Origin: an uncultured Flavihumibacter sp.
GTDB taxonomy: Bacteria; Bacteroidota; Bacteroidia; Chitinophagales; Chitinophagaceae
Length of the DNA stretch: 64,000 nucleotides
Direction of reading: 5' to 3'
Assembly: GCA_902168105.1 (NCBI GenBank)
Contig: CABHOY010000056.1
Coordinates: 62,001 to 126,000, forward strand
A program made the translations under genes and the position numbers. The notes beneath the pieces were generated by a model, which did not search any database, had not been told where the DNA came from, and saw nothing but the letters and a program-made list of their open reading frames with translations. Positions 7,965-14,847 of this stretch are shown piece by piece (the first letter of the stretch is position 1; each line of letters starts with the position of its first letter).

Positions 7965-9274
7965 GTAGTGCTTTTGAAGTAAGAGGCGGCAACCGTCTTA
8001 AAGGGGAAATTGTGCCCCAGGGTGCCAAAAACGAAGCTTTACAGATCATCAGCGCTGTCCTCCTGACAGCTGAGAAAGTAACCATTAGCAACATCCCCGA
8101 TATACTTGATGTGAATCTGCTCATAGAGTTGCTGGGTGATATGGGTGTGAAAATTAACAGGATCAGCCGTGACACCTGTGAATTTCAGGCTGACCAGATC
8201 AATCTTCCGTACCTGGAGAGTGCAGAATTCAAAAAGAAATCCGGCAGGCTGAGAGGTTCCGTAATGATTGCCGGTCCCTTGCTGGCCCGCTTTGGTAAGG
8301 CGTATATTCCTAAACCTGGTGGCGATAAAATAGGCCGTCGCAGATTGGATACGCATATCATCGGGTTCGAAAAGCTGGGCGTTAAGTTCGTATACGATAA
8401 TGATGATAACTACTTCCGCCTGGAAGCCGGAGACGGTGGGCTGAAAGGAGCATATATGCTGCTGGACGAACCATCGGTTACGGGTACTGCCAACATTGTA
8501 ATGGCAGCGGTAATGGCCGGCGGAGTAACGACTATCTATAATGCGGCATGTGAGCCCTACCTGCAACAGCTATGTAAAATGCTGAACAGTATGGGTGCTA
8601 ACATCAATGGAGTAGGCTCTAACATGCTCACTATTCAGGGTGTTCCCTCCCTGAAAGGTTGCAGCCATGCCATGCTGCCGGATATGATCGAGATCGGTTC
8701 TTTCATCGGGCTGGCGGCTATGACGCAATCCGAGATCACCATCAAGAACGCCGGTGTGGAACACCTGGGTATAATCCCTGAGAAGTTCCGTCAACTGGGT
8801 ATTGAACTGGAGATCCGTGATAATGATATTTATATTCCTGCACAGGAGAAATATGAGATCCAGACTTTCCTGGATGGATCTATTCTCACTATATCTGACC
8901 ATCCATGGCCAGGATTCACGCCCGACCTGTTGAGCATTGTGCTGGTAGTGGCCACACAGGCGAAAGGCAGTGTGATGATCCATCAGAAGATGTTCGAAAG
9001 CAGGTTGTTCTTTGTGGACAAGCTGATAGATATGGGCGCACAGATCGTATTGTGCGATCCGCACCGTGCAGTGGTGATAGGCTTAGGAAGACAACATGCA
9101 CTAAGAGGGATCACCATGTCCTCTCCGGATATCCGTGCAGGTGTATCCCTGCTGATCGCCGCACTGAGCGCAGAAGGAAAGAGCACCATTCAGAATATTG
9201 AACAGATAGACCGCGGTTATCAATACATCGATGAGCGATTGAGAAAACTCGGTGCAGATATTAAAAGAGTCTGA
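7961..9274 (+). CDS. murA: UDP-N-acetylglucosamine 1-carboxyvinyltransferase
   Basis: Cytoplasmic enzyme for the first committed step of peptidoglycan synthesis: transfer of enolpyruvate from PEP to UDP-GlcNAc. The 437 aa are full length for the family, with K23 in 'GAKNEALQ' and the catalytic loop 'KPGGDKIGRRRLDTH'. In that loop the usual Cys (Cys115 of E. coli) is Asp (D122 here). Asp-type MurA enzymes are active but are not alkylated by fosfomycin. Translation starts at a GTG that overlaps the DUF4290 stop, implying coupled expression. Confidence 0.95.
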   Translation: MSSAFEVRGGNRLKGEIVPQGAKNEALQIISAVLLTAEKVTISNIPDILDVNLLIELLGDMGVKINRISRDTCEFQADQINLPYLESAEFKKKSGRLRGSVMIAGPLLARFGKAYIPKPGGDKIGRRRLDTHIIGFEKLGVKFVYDNDDNYFRLEAGDGGLKGAYMLLDEPSVTGTANIVMAAVMAGGVTTIYNAACEPYLQQLCKMLNSMGANINGVGSNMLTIQGVPSLKGCSHAMLPDMIEIGSFIGLAAMTQSEITIKNAGVEHLGIIPEKFRQLGIELEIRDNDIYIPAQEKYEIQTFLDGSILTISDHPWPGFTPDLLSIVLVVATQAKGSVMIHQKMFESRLFFVDKLIDMGAQIVLCDPHRAVVIGLGRQHALRGITMSSPDIRAGVSLLIAALSAEGKSTIQNIEQIDRGYQYIDERLRKLGADIKRV

Positions 9275-9292
9275 GACTTATAAGATTATACT

Positions 9293-9365
9293 ACAAGCTG
9301 CAAGAGATTGGCGCGAACGATCATATTTCATATGGTAAATGCCCGCACCAATCCCTTGCAGCTTG
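9293..9365. repeat. 19-bp inverted repeat between murA and gmk
   Basis: Arms 9293-9311 and 9347-9365 pair over 19 bp with one mismatch, leaving a 35-nt loop. There is no T-tract, so it is not a typical terminator. The arms share the sequence GCTGCAAGAG with the terminator after uvrD at 17214-17250. Confidence 0.75.
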
Positions 9366-9402
9366 TGATTTATAGCGGAACCGGGATAACTAGCTTAAGA
9401 AC

Positions 9403-9966
9403 ATGACCAATAAGATCATCATCATTACTGCCCCTTCCGGAGCAGGAAAAACCACCATCGTAAAGAAGCTGCTGTCAGAACTGCCACAGCTTGCATTCTC
9501 AATTTCAGCCACAACCCGCGCTGCCAGGGAAACAGAAGTTCATGGCAGAGATTATTATTTCCTGTCCCTGGACGATTTTCATCAGAAAATAGATGATAAC
9601 GCCTTTGCAGAATATGAAATGGTATATGCCGGAAAGTATTATGGTACACTGAAAAGTGAGTTGCAACGTATATGGGACGACGCGAAAGTACCCATGGTGG
9701 ATATTGATGTAAAAGGCGCCCTGTCTATAAAGGAGAAATACCACACCGGCGTCCTGACCATTTTCATAGCGCCGCCAACGCTGGATACCTTACGGGTACG
9801 CCTCAGCGAACGCGGTACGGAAACACAGGCATCCCTGGAAGAAAGGCTGGGGAAGGCCCGGTATGAGTTGTCATTCTCCCATGAATTTGATGAAATAGTA
9901 GTGAACGATGACCTGGAAGCAGCGTATACCGCAGTAAAAAAACTGGTAACGGCATTCCTGCAGTGA
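9403..9966 (+). CDS. gmk: Guanylate kinase
   Basis: Phosphorylates GMP to GDP with ATP in the cytoplasm. The 187-aa protein has the P-loop 'APSGAGKTTIVKKLL' (about residues 10-24), the GMP-binding segment 'SISATTRAARETEVHGRDYYF' and 'EYEMVYAGKYYGT' in the lid/GMP region. Length is normal for the family. It follows murA after a 128-nt gap containing the inverted repeat; cotranscription is possible. Confidence 0.96.
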   Translation: MTNKIIIITAPSGAGKTTIVKKLLSELPQLAFSISATTRAARETEVHGRDYYFLSLDDFHQKIDDNAFAEYEMVYAGKYYGTLKSELQRIWDDAKVPMVDIDVKGALSIKEKYHTGVLTIFIAPPTLDTLRVRLSERGTETQASLEERLGKARYELSFSHEFDEIVVNDDLEAAYTAVKKLVTAFLQ

Positions 9967-10036
9967 TGACATAATGTTCCGGTGCAATCTTTGTATGAAG
10001 AATGACCGTACCTATTATGTGGAATCTATAATTCCT

Positions 10037-10044
10037 TACTTTTG
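10037..10044 (+). promoter_or_regulatory. -7 promoter box TACTTTTG
   Basis: Exact TAnnTTTG match ending 9 nt before the ATG at 10054, which predicts a very short 5' leader for the CorC-type transporter gene. Confidence 0.5.
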
Positions 10045-10053
10045 AACTATATT

Positions 10054-11319
10054 ATGGATACTTATACACTCCTGATCCTGGCCATACTGGTATTGCTGGC
10101 TGGTTTCTTTGCAGGGCTGGAAACGGCTTTCGCCAATGTGAACAAGTTGAGCATTGAGCTGAAAAAGAAACAGGGGCGGGCTACCGGTAAAATACTGGCG
10201 AGCTTTAATGACAATCCTTCCCGCTTTCTGGCTACCAGTTTGCTGGGATTAACCATTGTTGTAGTGATATACGGAATTATGTTCCATAGCGTCCTGCAGC
10301 CATTGTGGAACCTGATGTTGTCTCCCCAGCAAAACACGGTTCAGCAGCCGATCTTCTTGTTTATTGATGTGGTATTCGGAACGTTGATACTGCTGACGTT
10401 AGGCTTTTTCATTCCGCGCGCTGTTTTTCGTTCACGCCCGGAAGCATTGCTCAGCTTTTTTGCCTTACCCATTTCCGTGATATCCAAACCGCTGTATGTA
10501 ATAGGCAGCTTGCTTGTATCCATCTCCGAATGGATCCTGAAATATCTGTTCAATGTACGTATCATTGAAAGTGCGACTTCTTTTCCCCGGGTAGATGTGG
10601 AACATTTCATCCGTCAGTCGCAACAACATATGACAGAGAACCAGGAGCTGAACACAGAATTGTTCGAGAATGCGTTGTCGCTTGCACACGTTAAGATCCG
10701 TGGTTGCCTGATACCCCGTAAGGAAATAGAAGCGTTGGAGATCGGCAGCCCGATATCGGCGGCTCAGAAGAAATTTATGGAGACTAAACTCTCTAAGGTC
10801 ATCATCTACGAACAAACGATCGACAACATATTAGGGTATATTCATCAGCTGGACATGTTTAAAAGTCCGGCGGAAATTTCTACCATTCTGCATCCCATTC
10901 TTGCCGTACCGGAAACGATGAGCGCTATAGACCTGCTGAGCAAGTTTAATAAAGAGCGTAAGAGTATTGCCTGGGTGGTAGATGAATTTGGGGGAACGGC
11001 AGGGATAGTGACGATAGAAGATGTATTGGAAGAGATCTTTGGAGAGATCAAGGATGAGCATGATGTGGAGGAGTTTGTGGAAAAGCAGATAGCGGAGAAG
11101 GAGTATATTTTCTCTGGACGACTGGAGTTGGACTTCCTGAATGAAAAATACGGTTTTGATTTTCCGGAAGATGAAAGCGAAACATTATCCGGTTATATCA
11201 TCAATCACCATGAAAAGATTCCGAGGCTGAAAGAACGGATCATTATCGACGATTATGAGTTCGATGTGTTAAATGTGACGGAAACCAGGATAGAAATGGT
11301 TAAAATGAAGGTTCTTTAG
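10054..11319 (+). CDS. Hemolysin family protein (CNNM/CBS/CorC_HlyC)
   Basis: Inner-membrane protein of 421 aa, related to CorC/TlyC and CNNM magnesium or cobalt efflux proteins. An N-terminal DUF21/CNNM transmembrane domain (about residues 1-185) is followed by a pair of CBS domains (about 200-330, including 'GCLIPRKEIEAL' and 'AWVVDEFGGTAGIVTIEDVLEEIFGEI'). A CorC_HlyC domain (about 340-421) ends the protein. ATG 10054 is preferred over a TTG at 10042 because the latter lies inside the -7 box. The historical 'hemolysin' name does not imply toxicity. The transported ion is not evident. Confidence 0.9.
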   Translation: MDTYTLLILAILVLLAGFFAGLETAFANVNKLSIELKKKQGRATGKILASFNDNPSRFLATSLLGLTIVVVIYGIMFHSVLQPLWNLMLSPQQNTVQQPIFLFIDVVFGTLILLTLGFFIPRAVFRSRPEALLSFFALPISVISKPLYVIGSLLVSISEWILKYLFNVRIIESATSFPRVDVEHFIRQSQQHMTENQELNTELFENALSLAHVKIRGCLIPRKEIEALEIGSPISAAQKKFMETKLSKVIIYEQTIDNILGYIHQLDMFKSPAEISTILHPILAVPETMSAIDLLSKFNKERKSIAWVVDEFGGTAGIVTIEDVLEEIFGEIKDEHDVEEFVEKQIAEKEYIFSGRLELDFLNEKYGFDFPEDESETLSGYIINHHEKIPRLKERIIIDDYEFDVLNVTETRIEMVKMKVL

Positions 11320-11644
11320 ATAAAATCAGGATAAATTAACTTTTTTTATCTTTGAATTGAAGTTTTTTAGTTGCTTAGATGTCAATTATTTAGGAGGACT
11401 TACTACTTTTTATAAAAGAAAAGAAATCAATAGTTGATATTGTTATTATTTTTTTAATATATTTGCAGTGTCATTAAGCATCGCACCTGCTAAAACGATT
11501 TAAAAAAAGTAGTAGGTAATTAACACGAATTGTATACATTTGCTGCAGATGATGTAACACAATGATTTGATTTTTGTTAAAAGGATGTAAAAAAAATTGT
11601 TACAACATTGATAATAACATATTTTATTTCTATTTTTGTGATAG

Positions 11645-11808
11645 AAATTTAAAAGTAACCAGAAACACTAACATCTTGAAAGCTTGCCATCAATCGGATG
11701 CAATGTGAATCTGGAAACAAAGACATTCTCGAATTCAACTTTTTTGGGGTTAACAAACAATGGATGAAAGGCCGGCTCTTGATTCTTCTCGGGCTGGCTC
11801 TTTTTTTT
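11645..11808 (+). ncRNA. Putative small RNA with its own promoter and terminator
   Basis: A Bacteroidota promoter (TTG at 11608-11610, 20-bp spacer, TATTTTTG at 11631-11638) precedes about 164 nt of non-coding sequence. That ends in a 9-bp GC-rich hairpin (11770-11778 with 11791-11799, three wobble pairs) and eight T. The only reading frame inside is a 16-codon ATG frame that runs through the terminator. tatC has a separate -7 box further on, so this is probably an independent transcript, though a tatC attenuator is an alternative. No known RNA family was recognised. Confidence 0.5.
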
Positions 11809-11988
11809 AATTACCTCAAGACTCTCTATAGCCTAAGGGCAAATAATTCTCACTAATTTCTTTTTGTTTGTAAGCCCTTTATCTGGTCTGGTTTATCACT
11901 GATCAGCTTTTCACGCCACTGACCTTTAAATTCGCTTAAAACTTTCTACTAATAAGGGTAGTTGCTCTGTTTTCTTCAAAGCAACAGC

Positions 11989-11996
11989 TATATTTG
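11989..11996 (+). promoter_or_regulatory. -7 promoter box TATATTTG of tatC
   Basis: Exact TAnnTTTG match 40 nt before the tatC start. No well-placed -33 TTTG was seen. Confidence 0.5.
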
Positions 11997-12036
11997 TGCT
12001 CCTTAGGATAAAACATTCACAGCCCGATTAACTGAT

Positions 12037-12888
12037 ATGTTCAAGAAAATTTTTGCAAATAATGATGAGAAGGCAGAGATGTCTTTCTTTGATCACCTGG
12101 AAGACCTGCGCTGGCATATAGTGCGTTCGATCATTGCGCTGATAGTAGTGAGCATTTTCGGATTTGTGTATACCAAAGAAATACTGGACGGTGTGATCTT
12201 TGGACCTACAAACGCTAATTTCCCTTCATATGTAGCTTTATGTAAGTTAAGCCATGCGGTTGGAATGGGCGATAAACTTTGTATCACTCCGGTACCTATC
12301 GTATTCCAGAACCACGTACTGGTAGGGCAGGTGATGTTACAGTTCAAACTAGCCTTTATATTCGCTCTGGTAGTAGCCTTCCCTTATATTTTCTGGGAGT
12401 TCTGGAGCTTTATTAAACCGGCATTGAAAGAGCGTGAATTAAAAGGTGCGCGTGGTATCATTTTCTGGGTGTCTTTCCAGTTCTTTCTGGGGATCTCATT
12501 CAGTTATTTCCTGATGGCGCCTTTTACGATCAACTTCCTGGCAGGGTATACTGTTACAGATAAGGCGGTTAACCAGTTTTTCATTGACGACTATTTTGGA
12601 TTGATGTCCCAGATCGTATTAGGTATGGGCGTTTTATTCGAATTGCCGATCCTGGTTTTCTTCCTGACAAAGATCGGTTTTATCACGCCGTCATTCCTGC
12701 GCACTTACCGTAGGCATGCTGTTGTGGTGATACTGGTGCTGGCAGCGGTGATCACTCCACCGGATGTGATAGATCAGCTGATAGTATTTACACCGTTATA
12801 TCTTTTATACGAAATAAGTATTTATATTTCAGGTAGAGCGTTGAAAGGAATGGAAAAAGCAGAGAAAGAAGCAGAAGAATGGTCTTGA
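12037..12888 (+). CDS. tatC: Sec-independent protein translocase TatC
   Basis: Six-helix inner-membrane receptor of the twin-arginine translocase, which exports folded proteins. The 283-aa protein starts with 'MSFFDHLEDLRWHIVRS' at about residue 15, the conserved cytoplasmic N-terminal motif with the E/DLR signature, and has the family hydrophobic pattern. An insertion at about residues 50-90 between TM1 and TM2 ('YVALCKLSHAVGMGDKLCI') is usual in Bacteroidota TatC. No tatA or tatB gene lies in the window. rpiB follows 106 nt downstream. Confidence 0.95.
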   Translation: MFKKIFANNDEKAEMSFFDHLEDLRWHIVRSIIALIVVSIFGFVYTKEILDGVIFGPTNANFPSYVALCKLSHAVGMGDKLCITPVPIVFQNHVLVGQVMLQFKLAFIFALVVAFPYIFWEFWSFIKPALKERELKGARGIIFWVSFQFFLGISFSYFLMAPFTINFLAGYTVTDKAVNQFFIDDYFGLMSQIVLGMGVLFELPILVFFLTKIGFITPSFLRTYRRHAVVVILVLAAVITPPDVIDQLIVFTPLYLLYEISIYISGRALKGMEKAEKEAEEWS

Positions 12889-12912
12889 TCTGACGCCGAA
12901 TAATTAAGCATG

Positions 12913-12953
12913 ACGCGGAATATCCCTTGTAAACTACATAGGGTATTCCGCGT
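12913..12953 (+). terminator. Hairpin after tatC
   Basis: A 10-bp stem (ACGCGGAATA / TATTCCGCGT) is extended by CCC/GGG with one bulge; the loop is about 14 nt. No strong T run follows, so termination strength is uncertain. Confidence 0.5.
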
Positions 12954-12962
12954 TGGGCTTTC

Positions 12963-12970
12963 TAACTTTG
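12963..12970 (+). promoter_or_regulatory. -7 promoter box TAACTTTG of rpiB
   Basis: Exact TAnnTTTG match 24 nt before the ATG at 12995, directly after the hairpin, so rpiB probably has its own promoter. Confidence 0.5.
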
Positions 12971-12994
12971 CTTCACTTTTTAAATTTTTATTTT

Positions 12995-13456
12995 ATGTCG
13001 TCACAACCATTATTTAATCTTACGCTGCCAGTAGCCATTGGTTCTGATCATGCGGGATTTGAATATAAAGAAGAGATCATTTCCTATCTGGAAGGAAAGG
13101 GTTTAAAAGTAAAAGACGTAGGAGCGCATTCAAAAGATTCTGCGGATTATCCTGATTACGCACATCCTGTCGCTACTTTGGTTGAAAGAGAGCAGGCTGC
13201 TTTTGGTATCCTCGTATGTGGCAGTGGAAATGGTGTCGCCATTACGGCAAACAAACATCAGGGTATACGTGCCGCAATTTGCTGGGGAGAAGAGTTGTCG
13301 CGCCTGGCGCGCTCTCACAACAATGCAAACGTATTGTGTATACCTGCACGTTTTGTAGATACCAGCGTGGCAAAACAAATAGTAGATGTGTTCATGGAGA
13401 CGCAGTTTGAAGGTGGCCGTCATGAAAACAGGGTCAGAAAAATAGCCTGTTTGTAA
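12995..13456 (+). CDS. rpiB: Ribose 5-phosphate isomerase B
   Basis: Interconverts ribose 5-phosphate and ribulose 5-phosphate in the pentose phosphate pathway. The 153-aa protein carries the LacAB_rpiB signature: 'AIGSDHAGFEYKE', 'VKDVGAHS..SADYPDYAHPVA' and the active-site region 'GILVCGSGNGVAITANK' containing the catalytic Cys. 'RAAICWGEELSRLARSHNNANVLCIPARF' follows. ATG 12995 (MSSQPLFN) is chosen; the in-frame TTG at 12953 would place the promoter box inside the gene. Confidence 0.94.
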   Translation: MSSQPLFNLTLPVAIGSDHAGFEYKEEIISYLEGKGLKVKDVGAHSKDSADYPDYAHPVATLVEREQAAFGILVCGSGNGVAITANKHQGIRAAICWGEELSRLARSHNNANVLCIPARFVDTSVAKQIVDVFMETQFEGGRHENRVRKIACL

Positions 13457-13495
13457 AATATAACAGCAGCAGCTTTACATATAAAAACGCCGATT

Positions 13496-13537
13496 ATCGT
13501 AATATAGAAAAAGCGATAATCGGCGTTTATTATTTAT
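13496..13537 (+). terminator. Terminator after rpiB
   Basis: A perfect 14-bp stem (13496-13509 with 13524-13537) with a 14-nt loop, 40 nt after the rpiB stop; an AT-rich tail with short T runs follows. Confidence 0.8.
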
Positions 13538-14170
13538 ATGTTATACCACCTTCTTTTTTTGGTAAATACAATTGCTTTTATTAAATTGTGTTAAGAGTCA
13601 GTTAGTTGGATGTTTAGTTCGTATTGCATTTAGCATATTTAATGTGCACGATTAAGTATTTGATATACCCAATTGAGAAACACTTAATAGATCATTTTCT
13701 GTAGCTAAAACTAATCAGATACTTAAGTCGGATAGTGGAAATCATAAGCAATAAGAAAACAATTTTCAGGAACCGTATAAGAGAGAGTCACAGACAATTC
13801 CCCAATAAGTAAACCAAAAATTAAGAGATTATGGAATCACCTTTAATCATTAGGTGGCGGAATCCCGACTTTTCCGGAAAGTCGCAGGTGAGCCATGTTC
13901 GAACGCGATTGCAAATACAGCCGATCTATTGTACTTAATAACACGTGAACAATGTAGCAAAGTGTACTATTAGTTTGAGAAAGCAGCCTTTCCGTATTAT
14001 TCCCCAAGTATCATTCGAATGTCCATTCTGCGCACATTACTGATATAACTGTTTGTACATCTTAATACCCTTACATATGATAATTGACATTTACAATATT
14101 AACTGTTTCCCTTAAAGCAGGTTTATCAGCTGAATCAACAATTATTTCAGATGCTTAAACTATCACCATT
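13538..14170. other. Intergenic region with paired hairpins and a possible 35-aa ORF
   Basis: This 633-bp gap precedes an ECF sigma gene. At 13838-13856 (CACCT/AGGTG) and 13866-13884 (CGACTTT/AAAGTCG) two hairpins follow each other, and a second AGGTG at 13886-13890 could compete for the first arm. An ATG frame at 13831-13938 spans them and encodes 35 residues starting MESPLIIRWRNPD. I see no family and no clear promoter, so a structured RNA and a small protein are equally possible. The rest shows nothing I can name. Confidence 0.35.
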
Positions 14171-14671
14171 ATGTCATCCACAGAATTTAATACGTTGCTC
14201 CTGGGAAATGCCGATTTTCTCAGACCGTATGCAGTTACACTGACAAAAGATTCGGAATCTGCGAAAGACCTTTATCAGGAAACGCTGTTCCGGGCGCTTG
14301 CCAACCGTGATAAATACCTGGCAGGCACCAACATCAGGGCATGGCTGTATACCATTATGCGCAATATCTTCATCAACAATTACCGGCGCGGTAACAGACA
14401 GTTCCGCTTGCTGGATAATTCTGCCGGAGAATATCTGCTACATCAGCAACAACCTTGCATCGGCAATTCTGCAGAAACTAATCTGCGCATTAAAGATGTA
14501 CATATGGCGGTGTACAACCTGCCAATAATATTCAAACAGCCCTTCATGCTTTATTTCGAAGGCTATAAGTATTATGAAATTGCAGCTATGCTGAACGAGC
14601 CCCTGGGAACAGTAAAAAGCCGCATTCATTTTGCCCGTAAAATGTTGAAATCCCGTATTGCAAGATATTGA
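14171..14671 (+). CDS. ECF-type RNA polymerase sigma factor
   Basis: Sigma-70 family factor of 166 aa with region 2 at about residues 10-75 ('DSESAKDLYQETLFRALANRDKY', 'RAWLYTIMRNIFINNYRR') and region 4 at about 105-160 ('FEGYKYYEIAAMLNEPLGTVKSRIHFARKML'). It directs RNA polymerase to a specific promoter set. No anti-sigma factor or outer-membrane transducer adjoins it, unlike the ECF factor at 57812, so its signal is unknown. It resembles the stand-alone ECF factors common in Bacteroidota. Confidence 0.92.
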   Translation: MSSTEFNTLLLGNADFLRPYAVTLTKDSESAKDLYQETLFRALANRDKYLAGTNIRAWLYTIMRNIFINNYRRGNRQFRLLDNSAGEYLLHQQQPCIGNSAETNLRIKDVHMAVYNLPIIFKQPFMLYFEGYKYYEIAAMLNEPLGTVKSRIHFARKMLKSRIARY

Positions 14672-14679
14672 CCCCTTCC

Positions 14680-14750
14680 GGAAAAGGGAGAAAGGATATG
14701 CTCGCGAAAACCAGGCGTAGCCGCAGGTCTGTGTCCTTTCTCCTTTTTCC
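14680..14750 (+). terminator. Long hairpin after the ECF sigma gene
   Basis: Arms 14680-14696 and 14734-14750 pair over 17 bp with one G·T, around a 37-nt loop, starting 9 nt after the stop. The 3' arm is pyrimidine-rich and followed by TTTTCTCCC, a weak T-tract. A terminator is the likeliest role. Confidence 0.6.
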
Positions 14751-14847
14751 TTTTCTCCCTTAATGCATTCTTTCGTACTTTTATGCCTTCCCTTTTAAAT
14801 ATTCAAACATCATTTCCCGGATGAAGACCGGGATTTTAATAAATCGA

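Larger units (their letters stand above)
11320..12036. other. Long AT-rich intergenic region before tatC
   Basis: A 717-bp gap with no credible protein gene. It holds a predicted small RNA unit (11608-11808) and the tatC promoter (-7 box at 11989-11996). The first 290 bp are strongly AT-rich, with runs of A and T. I see nothing else I can name there. Confidence 0.6.

Noticed and set aside
13885..13920. TTCGAAC motif that resembles a tRNA T loop
   Set aside because: The flanking bases do not pair as a T stem and no acceptor or anticodon arm fits around it.
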